Shown here piece by piece: positions 15,769 through 25,550 of a stretch of DNA of 64,000 nt. Within the stretch, counting starts at the first letter, position 1; every line of letters begins with the position of its first letter. The stretch spans positions 372,001 through 436,000 of the forward strand of contig NZ_JQNR01000004.1 of NCBI RefSeq assembly GCF_000745345.1, written 5' to 3'. The DNA comes from Actinacidiphila yeochonensis CN732 (lineage in GTDB: Bacteria > Actinomycetota > Actinomycetes > Streptomycetales > Streptomycetaceae). The notes beneath the pieces are model-generated. The model searched no databases. It had not been told where the DNA came from and saw nothing but the letters and a program-made list of their open reading frames with translations. Made by a program: the position numbers and the translations under genes.

Positions 15769-17439
15769 CTACGAGGCGCCGGGGAGCCGGACGGACTGGG
15801 CGTGGCGGAAGAAGTCCGTCGGGTCGAACGCGGCCTTGGCCTGCTGGAGCCGCGGGTAGTTCTCACCCCAGTACAGGGTGGTCCACGGCACCCCCGAGAT
15901 GTTGTAGGCCGGGTCGGTGATGTCGGTGTCCGGGTTGTTGATGTAGGTGCCGTCGAAGCGGTCGCCGGGGACGGGGTAGCCGCCGGTGTCGGCGAAGGTC
16001 CGGCCGTAGATGTCGCGCAGCCAGGCGAGGTTGGCCGCGTCGTCGGCCGGTGAGACCCAGAACGTCTCGAACTCCGCGAAGAGCACCGCGTCGCGGTGCA
16101 CGGAGGCCGTGGCGGTCCGGTCGACCTGGTTCATCCGGCCGCCCGCGCCCGCGAGTTGCAGCGTCGCGTTGGCGTTGTCGAAGTCCGTGCGCAGCAGCTG
16201 CTGGTAGATGGTGGCCAGTTGGGCGTCGGTGAAGTTCTGCTTCGTCCACGCCGTCTTGATCGCGCTGCGCATCGTGGGGTCGTACAGCAGCACCGGGTTG
16301 TTGAGGGCCACCAGCTTGGTGGAGGCCAGCCAGTTGACCGGGCGGCCGAGGAACGGCGTGGTGATGCCGGTGCCCGCGGTCACGGCCTGGCCGTACTCGG
16401 CCAGAACGTCGGCGGCGTCGGGGATCGAGGCGTCGATCTGGGTGAGCAGGCCGAGGCCGCCGCCCGAGCGGGCCTTGGCCAGCAGCACCCCGGACAGGCC
16501 GAGCAGGTCCGAGCCGGCGGCGCTGTTGGCCAGGTACCAGTTGGTGAAGTTGGTCACCAGCTGCGTGAACTGGTCCTGCGACACCGTCGCCCAGGGCGCG
16601 CCGACCGACGAGAGCAGGATGCTCTTCGGCGGCGCCGGCAGCTGGGCCGACGGGTTGCTTCCCGTGGCGTCGGCGGAGCGGAACCAGTAGCGGGTGATGA
16701 CGCCGAAGCTGCCGCCGCCCCCGCCGGTGACCGCCCACCACAGGTCGTGGTTCGGGTCGGAGGGGTTGCGGGAGGCGACGATCCGGTGCGCCTTCCTCCG
16801 GCTGTCGACGACCACCGCCTCGACGGCCTCGATGTAGTCGGCGACCAGGCCGAACTGCCGTGTGAGAAGCCCGAATCCGCCGCCCGTGGCATGGCCGCCT
16901 ATGCCGACCGACGGGCACACCCCGCCGGGCACGGTGACCCCCCACTCGCGGTACAGCACCTCGTAGACCTGACCGAGCTGGGCCCCGGCCTCGACGCTGA
17001 AGGCGCAGCGCTCCGTGTCGTAGGTGATCGCGTGCATCGCGGACAGGTCGATGATGATCTGTGTCTGCGCGTTGGAGACGAAGTCGCAGTAGCAGTGGCC
17101 GCCGCTGCGCACCGCCACCCGCTTCCCGGCGGTGGCGGCGTCCTGGACGATCTGGAGGACCTGGTCGGCGGTGGTCACCAGGCGGACCGCGTCCGGCGCC
17201 GCCACCCAGCGCTGGTTGACCCCGCGCACCAGCTCGGGGTAGCGGGCGTCCGACGCCGTCACACTGGGCGCGGGCGGCACCGAGCCGGTGGTCGGGCCGG
17301 TGCTCCGGGCGGTGGCGGCCGGTGCGGCGTTCCCGGCCGGCGCGGCCTCGGCCGTGGCGGCCGCCGCGCCGCTGACGGCGACGGCTCCGGCGGTGCCGAC
17401 GGCACTCCTGAGGACGCTGCGCCTGTTCATCGATGACAT
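15769..17439 (-). CDS. Tat-exported FAD-linked oxidase (berberine-bridge / bicovalent flavin type)
   Basis: A protein of 556 residues. The N-terminus NRRSVLR followed by a hydrophobic Ala-rich stretch is a twin-arginine signal. The PCMH FAD domain contains RSGGHCY (His about 115) and GGVCPSVGIGGHATGGGFG (Cys about 175). These are the two residues that bind FAD covalently in enzymes such as the aclacinomycin oxidoreductase and glucooligosaccharide oxidase. The C-terminal BBE motif is TLYWGENYPRLQQAKAAFDP. Such enzymes oxidise alcohols or cyclise late intermediates, here presumably outside the cytoplasm. It is the last gene of the cluster's minus-strand series, 174 bp after the AfsA-like gene. 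AAAGGA lies upstream of the ATG at 17439. Confidence 0.9.
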   Translation of the reverse strand: MSSMNRRSVLRSAVGTAGAVAVSGAAAATAEAAPAGNAAPAATARSTGPTTGSVPPAPSVTASDARYPELVRGVNQRWVAAPDAVRLVTTADQVLQIVQDAATAGKRVAVRSGGHCYCDFVSNAQTQIIIDLSAMHAITYDTERCAFSVEAGAQLGQVYEVLYREWGVTVPGGVCPSVGIGGHATGGGFGLLTRQFGLVADYIEAVEAVVVDSRRKAHRIVASRNPSDPNHDLWWAVTGGGGGSFGVITRYWFRSADATGSNPSAQLPAPPKSILLSSVGAPWATVSQDQFTQLVTNFTNWYLANSAAGSDLLGLSGVLLAKARSGGGLGLLTQIDASIPDAADVLAEYGQAVTAGTGITTPFLGRPVNWLASTKLVALNNPVLLYDPTMRSAIKTAWTKQNFTDAQLATIYQQLLRTDFDNANATLQLAGAGGRMNQVDRTATASVHRDAVLFAEFETFWVSPADDAANLAWLRDIYGRTFADTGGYPVPGDRFDGTYINNPDTDITDPAYNISGVPWTTLYWGENYPRLQQAKAAFDPTDFFRHAQSVRLPGAS

Positions 17440-17613
17440 GTCGTGATTCCTTTGCGAGGTGTCCCGTTTGATGGTTCGTCGAGGGGTGGTCGGGGGGTGG
17501 TCGATGAGCGGATGGGGTCGTGGTGAGGTCCCGGAGGCGAGTTCCCCCCGGGACCGGGTTCGGGACCGGTTCGGGACCCGGCGGCGCCGGTTCGAGCCGG
17601 ATGTGAGGCGGCG

Positions 17614-18615
17614 TCAGCAGTCGGTGTAGGGCGTCAGCTCGATACGGCCCTGGGCGAGTTCGGCGCCGAACTGGTGCAGTCCGACCTGGACGTGGACTCG
17701 CGGCTCGCCCTCCTGGCGGGGCTGCACCTCCGCCGAGTAGTGCAGCGGCGCCTCGAACTCGCCGAAGTCCGCGAACGTGGTCTCCAGCCCGGTCATCGCC
17801 GCCACCGGCGAGGCCAGCGCGCCGTCGCGGCCGGCCGCCAGCAGCGCCGCCTGCCGGAACCCCTCCACGACGAAGGGGCCCGGCACGTGGTCGTAGTCGT
17901 GGTCGAAGTAGGAGGGGTGGGTGCGGTCGACGACGAGCGGGTAGCGCAGCAGCCCGGCCGGGAAGCGCAGCGGCTCCGGCTCGCCGACGACCACGTTGCG
18001 CACGTCGGCGCGGCCCACCAAGGCCGGCGGAAGCGGCTCCGCGGGCGACCGGTCGGCCTCCGCCGCGAGGGGCTTGCGGGAGCGCTGGAACTCCCGCAGC
18101 GCCCGGTAGTCGGCCCGGGAGAGGAAGACGACGTCGCCGCCCACCTCCATCACCACCGCGCCGCCGATCTCGACCTCGCCGTGGAGCGTCATGCTGCCGA
18201 GGTCGCCGCCGCGCGTCCGCCGGTCGGAGATCCGGTAGCGCAGCAGGCCCTGGAGCGGCCAGGACCGGTCGTCCCGGAAGGCGGCCAGGTCGTGCACCTG
18301 GAAGGCGAACCGCTGGAGGCTGAACGGCAGGTCCAGCGGGATGTCCAGGTGCCGGTGGACGACGACGAAGGAGCCCTGCCGGGCCGCCTCCGCCACCGCG
18401 AACGGGTCGTGGAACGGCGCCAGGCGGTCCCCCCACAGGGCGTGCGCCCGGGGGATCTGCCAGGCGAGCAGGAACTCGTCGTCGGAGACTGCGGCGGAGT
18501 CGGTGACGAACACCTCGCCGACGGCGCGGCGGTGGGCGATGGCCCGTGGCACCGTCTGCTCGTGGGTGAGCCGGATGCGCGGCGCTTCGGGAGCCGCGGC
18601 CTCGTACGCGGACAT
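17614..18615 (-). CDS. AfsA-family (double hotdog) butenolide-forming enzyme
   Basis: A protein of 333 residues with two AfsA hotdog repeats. The first contains VFVTDSAAVSDDEFLLAWQIPRAHALW and the second VDRTHPSYFDHDYDHVPGPF with EGFRQAALLAAG. Characterised AfsA proteins condense a beta-ketoacyl thioester with dihydroxyacetone phosphate in gamma-butyrolactone synthesis. AfsA-like domains are also known to release polyketide chains as acyl-butenolides (gladiostatin/gladiofungin). No butyrolactone-receptor gene lies beside it, and it sits inside a PKS operon whose last module makes a beta-ketoacyl-ACP. A biosynthetic release role is therefore more likely than a signalling role, though that is inference. 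The ATG at 18615 with AGCAGG upstream was chosen; the open frame upstream only encodes repeats. Confidence 0.85.
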   Translation of the reverse strand: MSAYEAAAPEAPRIRLTHEQTVPRAIAHRRAVGEVFVTDSAAVSDDEFLLAWQIPRAHALWGDRLAPFHDPFAVAEAARQGSFVVVHRHLDIPLDLPFSLQRFAFQVHDLAAFRDDRSWPLQGLLRYRISDRRTRGGDLGSMTLHGEVEIGGAVVMEVGGDVVFLSRADYRALREFQRSRKPLAAEADRSPAEPLPPALVGRADVRNVVVGEPEPLRFPAGLLRYPLVVDRTHPSYFDHDYDHVPGPFVVEGFRQAALLAAGRDGALASPVAAMTGLETTFADFGEFEAPLHYSAEVQPRQEGEPRVHVQVGLHQFGAELAQGRIELTPYTDC

Positions 18616-18740
18616 GGCGGACCTGCTTTCTCGGCGTGCTCGGGCGTGTTCGGGGGACGGGGAGGTGCTCCCCGGGCGCGCCGGGGTGGTTCGGTGCGCC
18701 TCGGGGGTGCGGTGGCCGGGCGCGGTGGCCGGGGCCGTGC

Positions 18741-18806
18741 GTGGGCTGTACGGCGGCGGGGCGGGGACGGTGTGTGGGCTGTACGGCGGCGGGGCGGGGA
18801 CGGTGC
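18741..18806. repeat. 33-bp direct repeat, two copies
   Basis: Two adjacent 33-bp copies, nearly identical (starting GTGGGCTGTACGGCGGCGG), lie in the 296-bp gap between the FAD monooxygenase stop and the AfsA-like start. They belong to the 5' leader of the AfsA-like gene. Confidence 0.85.
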
Positions 18807-18911
18807 TCGGGCGGTGCGTGAGGCGGGGCGGGGGTTCCGGGCCCGGAGCCGAGCCGGACGGCCGCTCCGGCCGTCCGGCCGTCATGGGCTCCGGAGCCGG
18901 TGGCCCCGTGC

Positions 18912-20317
18912 TCAGGCCGCCGGGGCGCCGGCCCGGCCGTGCTCCTTGCGGGCCTCCTCCGCCACGGCTGCCCGCAGTTCGTAGCGCGGGCGGTGAGCCG
19001 CTCGTAGACCGGCCGGCGGCTGAGCCAGCGGCGGCGGGCCTCGTCGCGGAGGGTCTCGCCGAGGTCGCGGGCGAACTCCCGCCGCCCGCCGCCCGGCCCC
19101 AGCAGCCGGCGGCCCGCCGCGCCCAGCAGCCGGCCCGGCGTGATCAGCTCGGAGGGCCCGGAGCGGTGGCTGAACAGCTCCAGGAACGACCCGATCCGGC
19201 CCGCGTCGTACATGCCCTCCGCCACCTCGGGCACCACCGAGGGCAGCGGCCCGACCCGGCCCAGGTCGGTGGCGAGCCAGTAGTACTCGGAGTACTGCCG
19301 GTCCCGCCAGCGCCAGAACGCGGCGGTGCCGCGGTCCAGCGCCGCGTCGGACTCGCGCAGGCCCTTGACGATCGCCCCGGTCAGCCGCTCGGCCTGGTGG
19401 AAGGCGTCGCCGATGCCGCGCCCGGCCGCCGGGTCCTTGAAGTGCCCGGAGTCGCCGAGCAGCACCCAGCCGGGGCCGGCCGCCTCGCGGAAGTAGCCCT
19501 CGAAGTGCAGGATGCCGTAGATCTTCTCGGCGACCTTCGCCTCCGACAGCACCTCGGCCACCGGCTCGCAGGAGCGCACGTGCTCCATCAGCGACTCGTG
19601 CCGGTCGGCCCGGAAACGTTCCTTCTCGTGCTCCTGCGGGGACACCCCGACGATGTACAGGCCGTTGTCGGCGGGGCCGCCGAAGATGTGGCGGTCGCCC
19701 CAGCGGTGGAAGACGAAGGTGGGCGCTCCGGACAGGTCGGCGCCCTCGAAGTACGTCCAGTAGTACCAGCGTTCGTTGCGGGTGACGTTGTAGCGGCGGG
19801 CGCCGCGGTTCCTCGCCACGGTGGACGTGCGGCCGTCGCAGCCGACCACCAGCCGGGCCCTGAGCACCGACTCCCGGCCGCCCCTCAGCACCCGCACGCC
19901 CGCCACCCGGCCGCGCTCCTCCACCAGGTCCACGACCTTCGCGCCCATCCGCAGGTCGGCGCCGGACTCGGCGGCGGCGTCGGCGAGGATCGGGTCCAGG
20001 ACGTGGCGGCGGATGCTGGCCGCGCCGCCGGCGAAGCCGGGGAACTTCGGGAACTCCGCGACGAAGCGGAAGTCCTCCAGCCGCGTGTCGGTGTGCGTCA
20101 TCAGCCGCGCGCCGGTGGCCTTCACCTTCTCCAGGACGCCGAAGCGGTCGAGGAAGGCCAGCGCGTCGGCCTGGATGCAGTGCGAGGACAGCGTGGGCTG
20201 CGGGAAGACGGTCTGCTCCAGCACCGCCACCTTCACCCCCCGCCGGGCCAGGAGGGCGGCCAGCGGAGCCCCGGCGACCCGGGACCCCACCACCACGACG
20301 TCGAACTGCTCGGCCAC
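18912..20317 (-). CDS. FAD-dependent monooxygenase / oxidoreductase (C-terminal frameshift)
   Basis: About 468 residues if one base is restored. The N-terminus has the dinucleotide motif DVVVVGSRVAGAPLAALLARRG. A GCDGRTSTVAR (GD-type) motif follows near residue 160, and GDSGHFKDPAAGRGIGDAF (second FAD-contact motif) near residue 300. It is a class A-like flavin monooxygenase or geranylgeranyl-reductase-like oxidoreductase; the substrate is presumably a cluster intermediate. Near 18993 the frame breaks. Before it the protein reads YERLTA, and the expected end RYELRAAVAEEARKEHG continues in another frame to the TGA at 18912. One missing base explains this. Read literally, the original frame runs on without stop to 15863, which is not credible. 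GTG start at 20317 with GAGGGAG upstream. Confidence 0.82.
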
Positions 20318-20419
20318 AACAACTCCCTCGGTAGGTTCGGTGCCGGAGACCCCGGCGCTCGCGGCTGTGCCTGCTGTGCCTGCCGTGCCGGCCGGGCCGA
20401 CGGGGTCGTGCGGTCCGGC

Positions 20420-21424
20420 TCACGGCAGCCGGACCACCTGCGCCGCGTAGGCCAGCCCGGCGCCGAACCCCATCAGCAGGGCGAGGTCGCCGGAGCGGGC
20501 CGCGCCCTCGGTCCGCAGCCGGTCCAGGGCCAGCGGGACGGAGGCGGCGGAGGTGTTGCCGGTGTCCACCACGTCCCGCGCCACCACCGCGTCGCCGCGC
20601 AGCGCCAGCGCGCCGGCCAGGGTCTCCACGATCCGCAGGTTCGCCTGGTGCGGAACGAACACGTCGATGTCGGTGATGCTCAATCCGGCGTTCTTCACCG
20701 CGAGCTGGGCGACGTCCCCCATCTCGCTGATCGCCCAGCGGAACACCGCCGGGCCCTCCATCCGCAGCGCGCCCGGCGGTTGGGGCCGCCGCACGGTGCC
20801 GAAGGGGGCCGTCATGGTGATCACGCCGGCCCGGCCGCCGTCCGAGCCCCACACGACCGGGCCGATCCCGGGGGCGTCCGACGGGCCGATCACCGCGGCG
20901 CCGGCCCCGTCGCCGAAGAGGAACGCCGTCGAGCGGTCGGCCGGGTCGACCAGGTCCGACATGCGCTCCGCGCCGATCAGCAGCACGTTGCGGGCACCGC
21001 CGCAGCGGACCAGGCTGCTGGCCAGCTCGGTGCCGTAACAGAAGCCGGAGCAGGCCGCGTTGATGTCCAGCGCGGCCGGCGTACCCACGCCCAGCCGGTG
21101 CGCCACCCGGGTGGAGAGCGTGGGCGCGGCCAGTTGGGAGGACATGCTGGCCACCAGCACCGTGTCGATCTGCTCCGGGGCGACGCCGGCGTCCTCCAGC
21201 GCCCGGGCGCCCGCCGCCACGGCCATGTCCACCACCGGCTCCGCCTCGCCGGCGAACCGGCGGGTCCGGATGCCGGAGCGGCTGACGATCCAATCGTCGC
21301 TGGAGTGGATCGGCCCGGCCACCTCGTCGTTGCCGACCACCCGGGCGGGCCGGAAGGAGCCCGTGCCCAGGATCCGGCTGTGGCCCGCCGCCGGCCGCCG
21401 GTCGGCCGTGATCACCGCGCCCAT
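20420..21424 (-). CDS. 3-oxoacyl-ACP synthase III (FabH-like)
   Basis: A protein of 334 residues with the full KASIII catalytic set: Cys in NAACSGFCYGTE (about residue 125), His in PHQANLR (about 260) and Asn in DTGNTSAAS (about 290). FabH enzymes condense an acyl-CoA with malonyl-ACP; cluster-borne paralogues can make unusual starters or act as acyltransferases. The Cys-His-Asn triad argues for genuine decarboxylative condensation rather than the Asp-containing acyl-transfer subclass. Its place in the route is uncertain because a fatty acyl-AMP ligase already supplies a starter. It could build that starter, or join a second acyl unit. A strong AGGAGG sequence precedes the ATG at 21424. The gap to the thioesterase gene is 168 bp. 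Confidence 0.9.
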   Translation of the reverse strand: MGAVITADRRPAAGHSRILGTGSFRPARVVGNDEVAGPIHSSDDWIVSRSGIRTRRFAGEAEPVVDMAVAAGARALEDAGVAPEQIDTVLVASMSSQLAAPTLSTRVAHRLGVGTPAALDINAACSGFCYGTELASSLVRCGGARNVLLIGAERMSDLVDPADRSTAFLFGDGAGAAVIGPSDAPGIGPVVWGSDGGRAGVITMTAPFGTVRRPQPPGALRMEGPAVFRWAISEMGDVAQLAVKNAGLSITDIDVFVPHQANLRIVETLAGALALRGDAVVARDVVDTGNTSAASVPLALDRLRTEGAARSGDLALLMGFGAGLAYAAQVVRLP

Positions 21425-21592
21425 GACAACCTCCTGCTGCTGTGCGCACCGGTCCGCGTGCGGCCCGGGCGTGCGGGTGGGGAGTTACGTGCGGCCGTGC
21501 CGGTGGTTCCGCGTGCGGCCGTACCGGTCGATCCCGCCGTGCCGGCGCGGGCGGCGGACGGCGGGGAGCCCCCGAGGGGCGGCCGGCGGCGG

Positions 21593-22459
21593 TCACGGCC
21601 GGCCCCGCAGCCTGCGGGCGATCGTCCGCAGCGCCCGGTCCTCGTGGTCGGTGAAGGCGAAGTGCCCGCCGGGGAGCCGGTACGCCTCGAAGCCGCCGCC
21701 CGCGTGGCGCCGCCAGGCGGCCAGGCCGTCGGCGGAGACGGTGCCGTCCCGGTCGCCGGCGAACGCGGTCACCGGGCACGGCAGTCCGGGGCCCGGCCGG
21801 TAGGTGTAGGAGGCGGCCAGTTCCAGGTCCGCCCGCAGGACGGGAAGGAAGTACGCGACGAGTTCGGGCACCGCCTTCACCGCCGCGGGGATGCCGGCGT
21901 AGTGGACGTCGACCTTGCGGATCAGCGCGTCGTCGTCCTCGGGGACGGTGAACACCGGGCGCACGTCGGGCGCCGCGCCGGCGGAGGAGACGAAGTGCAG
22001 CGGCGGCCGGCCGCGCCGGGTCAGCTCCCGGCCGACCTCGAAGGCCACGACCGAGCCCAGGCTCTGCCCGAACAGCGCGTACGGGCCGGGCACCAGGGCC
22101 TCCACCGCGTCCGCGAACTCGGCGGTGAGCCCTGCCCAGTCGGTGGCGAAGGGCTCGCCGGAGCGGGCGGCCCGGCCCGGCATCGTGGCGCTCCACACCT
22201 CGACCTCGCGGCCGAGCGGGTGCGCCCAGCGGTGGAAGACGGCCGGGCCGGCGCCGGAGTGCGGGAAGCACACCAGGCGCAGCCGGGCGTCGGGCCGGGT
22301 CATCGAGCAGGTCAGCACGGTGCCGGCGGTCGCGCCGGAGGGCAGCCGGTCCGGGGCCGGCGCGGTCGCGGTGGCGGCCGGGCCGCTCCGGGCCGAGGCC
22401 GGCGGGTTGTTGCCGAGGGTGTCCACGGGGTCCACGGGTACGTCACGCTCCGCTGTCAT
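21593..22459 (-). CDS. type II thioesterase
   Basis: A protein of 288 residues, alpha/beta-hydrolase of the GrsT/RifR family. It has LVCFPHSGAGPAVFHRW near residue 65, the nucleophile elbow GQSLGS near residue 133, the Asp region FAGDRDGTV, and the catalytic His in LPGGHFAF. These stand-alone enzymes remove misprimed or stalled acyl groups from PKS and NRPS carrier domains. The first 50 residues are Pro/Ala/Thr-rich and not part of the fold. The start overlaps the end of the upstream PKS gene by 17 bases, which indicates translational coupling. It is not a terminal release domain, and the cluster has no other thioesterase. Confidence 0.9.
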   Translation of the reverse strand: MTAERDVPVDPVDTLGNNPPASARSGPAATATAPAPDRLPSGATAGTVLTCSMTRPDARLRLVCFPHSGAGPAVFHRWAHPLGREVEVWSATMPGRAARSGEPFATDWAGLTAEFADAVEALVPGPYALFGQSLGSVVAFEVGRELTRRGRPPLHFVSSAGAAPDVRPVFTVPEDDDALIRKVDVHYAGIPAAVKAVPELVAYFLPVLRADLELAASYTYRPGPGLPCPVTAFAGDRDGTVSADGLAAWRRHAGGGFEAYRLPGGHFAFTDHEDRALRTIARRLRGRP

Positions 22460-25400
22460 CGGTGGTGCCGGGTCCGGTCCGAGAGCCGTGCGGCGGTGCG
22501 GCGCCGGCGGTGAGACTGCCGGCGACGGCGCGGGCCAGGCCGCGCGGAGTACCGCCCTCCAGCAGCGCCTGGAGCGGCACCGCCACGGCGAAGTCCCGCT
22601 CGACGCGGTTCTTGAGTTCGACGATCATCAGCGAGCTCAGGCCCAGCGAGTCGAAGGTGCTGTCGGCCCGCACCCGGCCGGGGCCCTCCAGGTCGAGGGA
22701 GTCCGCGAGCTGGGCCCGCACGTAGCCGACCAGCGTCTCCTCCAGCTCGGCCGCCGGCAGCGCGGCCAGCGCCGGGGCGTCCGGCACCGGCGCCGCGTCC
22801 GGCGTGTCGTCCGCCGCGAGGTCCGCGCCGGGCGTGGGCGCGGCGGCCCGCAGCCGCAGCCAGTGGCGGCGGCGCTGCCACGGGTACAGCGGCAGCGCGG
22901 CCGGGCCGCGCGGCGGGCTGACCGCGGCCCAGTCCAGGTCGGTGCCGGCCCGGTACAGCTCGGCCAGCGACGCGTTGAGCGCCGTCCGCCCGGCCGTGTC
23001 CCGGCGCAGGCTGCCGACGGCGGTGTGCGGCACGCCGTCCAGGGTCGCCGCGATGTCCCGCAGCAGCACCGGGTGCGGGCCGACCTCCACCAGGACGGTG
23101 ACGCCGTCCCGGGCCATCGCGGCGGCCGCGTCGGCGAAGAGCACCGCGTCGCGCAGGTTGCGGCCCCAGTGCTCGGGCGTCAGGTCGGCGGCCCGGACGC
23201 GGTCGCCGGTGACGGTGGAGTAGTGCGCGAGGCGGCCCGGGACGGGTGTGACGTGCTTGACGGCGGCGCTGAGTTCGGCGTCCCGGCCGTCCAGCAGCGG
23301 GCTGTGGAAGGCGTACTCCACGGCCAGCCGCCGGAACCTCGCGCCGCGCCGCGCGGCCAGCGCCTCGGCCCGCTCCACCAGCCGCGGGTCGCCGGCCACC
23401 ACCGTGGAGTGCGGGCTGTTCACGGCGGCCACGCCGAGCCGCCCGCCGCCCTCGGCCAGCGCCCGCTCGACCACCTCGGCCGCCTCGGCCGCCGGCAGGG
23501 CGAGCCCGCTCATGGCGCCGCCCCGCGCGCCCTCCTCGATCACCCGGGCCCGGGTCAGGATGAGGTCGAACGCCTGCCGCCGGTCCAGCGCGCCGCTGTG
23601 GCACGCGGCCACGATCTCGCCCATGCTGTGCCCGGCCACCGCGGTGGGCCGCACCCCCCACGACGACCACAGCGCCGCCAGCCCCAACTGGAGCACGGCG
23701 ATGCACACCTGGGCGACGTCGGTACGTCCCAGCCGGCCCGGACCGGTACTCCGCAGCTCCTCCAGCACCGACCAGCCGGCCAGTTCGCGGACCACCGCGT
23801 CGCACCGCTCGGCCTCGGCCCGCACCACCGGCTCGGCCAGCAGGTCCCGGCCCATGCCGGCCCACTGGGTGCCCTGCCCGCTGAACACGAAGCCGATCCG
23901 CCGGCCGGTCGCCACAGGACGCAGGAAGTCCGTCCACACCGAGCGGAGTTCGGCGGCGAGCGCGGCCGGGTCCGGCGCGGTCGCGCACAGCCGGAACCGG
24001 TGGTGGCTGCGGCCGGCGGCCGCGGCGGCGCACAGCCGGGCCGCCTCCCGCGGGCTGCTGCCGTTCAGCAACCCGGCGTACGCGCCGACCAGTTCGGCCA
24101 GCGCGCCGGCGCTCCGCGCCGAGAGCGGCAGCAGCAGCCCGCCCTCGGGAACGTTCTCGGCGGCCTCCTCCGCCCCCTCTCCCACAGGGAGTTCGGGGGC
24201 CTGGAGCACCACGTGCGCGTTGGCGCCGCCGAAGCCGAAGGAGCTGACGGCGGCCAGCGGCGGGCGCCCCTCGGGCGGCGCGGCGAGCGGGGTCAGCACC
24301 GTCGGGACCGACAGCCGCGACCCGCCGAGGTCCACCTCCGGGTTCAGCTCGTCCAGGTGCAGCCCGGGCGGGACCTCGCCCCGGTCGAGCACCAGCATCG
24401 CCTTCAGCAGCCCGACCACGCCCGCCGCGGCCTCCTGGTGGCCGAAGTTGGACTTCGCCGAGCCGATCGCGCACGGCACCGGACCCGCGCCGTACACCTC
24501 GCGGACCGCCTCGGCCTCGATCGGGTCGCCCAGGTGGGTGCCGGTGCCGTGCGCCTCGACGTACACCACGTCCGCCGGGTCCGCGGCGCCGTCGGCCAGC
24601 GCCCGGCGCAGCAGCTCGGCCTGGGCGCGCGGGCTGGGCGCGGTCAGGCCGTTGGTGCGGCCGTTGTGGTTGACGGCGGTGCCGCGGACCAGGGCGCGGA
24701 CCCGTCGGCCGTCGGCCCGCGCGTCGGCGGCCCGCTGGAGCAGCAGCACCCCGCACCCCTCGGACCGTACGATCCCGTCCGCGCCGGCGTCGAAGCTGCG
24801 GCAGCGGCCGCCGGACGCCATCGGCAGCACCTTCTCCGTGGCCGCCATCGCGGCCTCGCCGAGGATGACGTTGACGCCGCCGACCAGGGCGAGGTCGCAG
24901 TCGCCGGCGCGCAGCGCGCGCGCCGCCAGGTGCAGGGCGACCAGCGAGGAGGAGCACGCGGTGTCCACCACCAGGCTGGGGCCGCGCAGGTCCAGCAGGT
25001 AGGAGACGCGGTTGGCGGCGATGCTGTGCGCGCCGCCGGGCGCGGTGAAGGCGTTGATACCGGCCTGCCCGGCGAATTGCATCGTCAGGTAGTCCGCGCC
25101 GTACATGCCGAGGAAGACCCCGGTGGGCCGCTCGCGCAGCCGCTCCAGCGGCAGCCCGGCGTCCTCGGCGGCCTCCCACGCGGTCTCCAGCACCAGCCGC
25201 TGCTGCGGGTCCATGTGGTCGGCCTCGTCGCCGCTGATGCCGAAGAAGTCCGCGTCGAAGCCGTCCACCTGGTCCAGTTGCCCGGCCCAGCGGCCGGTGG
25301 CGGAGCCGTCGCCGCCGGCGCGGCGGCCCGAGGGGTCGGCGTGCCACGGGGTGACGGCGTCGGTGCCCGCCCGCAGCCGCTCCCACAGGGTGTCCAGGTC

Positions 25401-25550
25401 GGCGACGCCGCCGGGGGCGCGGACGGCCGCCCCGATGACGGCCAGCGGCTCCGGTCGGCCGCGTTCGGCCGCCGCCAGCCGGGTGCGGGCCTCCCGTAAC
25501 TGGCGCAGTGCCTGTTCCAGGAGGGTGCGCTGGTCGGGCGCGGTGGTCAT
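22443..25550 (-). CDS. type I polyketide synthase module (KS-AT-ACP)
   Basis: A protein of 1035 residues. It has a short N-terminal docking helix (about 1-30), then KS (about 33-450; Cys 199 in DTACSSS, His 334 in VEAHGTGT, His 371 in KSNFGH). AT follows (about 553-850; Ser 642 in AGHSMGE, and YAFH at 746-749, which is closer to the malonyl-type HAFH than to methylmalonyl-type YASH). The ACP is at about 930-1010, with Ser 973 in LGLSSL. No KR, DH, ER or TE domain is present, so the product should be a beta-ketoacyl-ACP. The ACP has Ser where Asp is usual before the phosphopantetheine Ser. The start overlaps the previous PKS stop (ATGA), and GGGGAGG precedes it. The 3' end overlaps the thioesterase gene. 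Confidence 0.95.
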   Translation of the reverse strand: MTTAPDQRTLLEQALRQLREARTRLAAAERGRPEPLAVIGAAVRAPGGVADLDTLWERLRAGTDAVTPWHADPSGRRAGGDGSATGRWAGQLDQVDGFDADFFGISGDEADHMDPQQRLVLETAWEAAEDAGLPLERLRERPTGVFLGMYGADYLTMQFAGQAGINAFTAPGGAHSIAANRVSYLLDLRGPSLVVDTACSSSLVALHLAARALRAGDCDLALVGGVNVILGEAAMAATEKVLPMASGGRCRSFDAGADGIVRSEGCGVLLLQRAADARADGRRVRALVRGTAVNHNGRTNGLTAPSPRAQAELLRRALADGAADPADVVYVEAHGTGTHLGDPIEAEAVREVYGAGPVPCAIGSAKSNFGHQEAAAGVVGLLKAMLVLDRGEVPPGLHLDELNPEVDLGGSRLSVPTVLTPLAAPPEGRPPLAAVSSFGFGGANAHVVLQAPELPVGEGAEEAAENVPEGGLLLPLSARSAGALAELVGAYAGLLNGSSPREAARLCAAAAAGRSHHRFRLCATAPDPAALAAELRSVWTDFLRPVATGRRIGFVFSGQGTQWAGMGRDLLAEPVVRAEAERCDAVVRELAGWSVLEELRSTGPGRLGRTDVAQVCIAVLQLGLAALWSSWGVRPTAVAGHSMGEIVAACHSGALDRRQAFDLILTRARVIEEGARGGAMSGLALPAAEAAEVVERALAEGGGRLGVAAVNSPHSTVVAGDPRLVERAEALAARRGARFRRLAVEYAFHSPLLDGRDAELSAAVKHVTPVPGRLAHYSTVTGDRVRAADLTPEHWGRNLRDAVLFADAAAAMARDGVTVLVEVGPHPVLLRDIAATLDGVPHTAVGSLRRDTAGRTALNASLAELYRAGTDLDWAAVSPPRGPAALPLYPWQRRRHWLRLRAAAPTPGADLAADDTPDAAPVPDAPALAALPAAELEETLVGYVRAQLADSLDLEGPGRVRADSTFDSLGLSSLMIVELKNRVERDFAVAVPLQALLEGGTPRGLARAVAGSLTAGAAPPHGSRTGPGTTDDSGA

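Noticed and set aside
17614..18615. AfsA-like gene as the butyrolactone synthase of a signalling pair
   Set aside because: Not excluded, but no butyrolactone-receptor-type TetR gene is adjacent. The only TetR, 27 kb away, has its own operators at an exporter.
15863..20317. Single 1484-residue reading frame from the FAD monooxygenase into the oxidase gene
   Set aside because: After about residue 440 it is an Arg/Pro-rich shadow of the AfsA-like and oxidase genes. A one-base break at about 18993 explains it.
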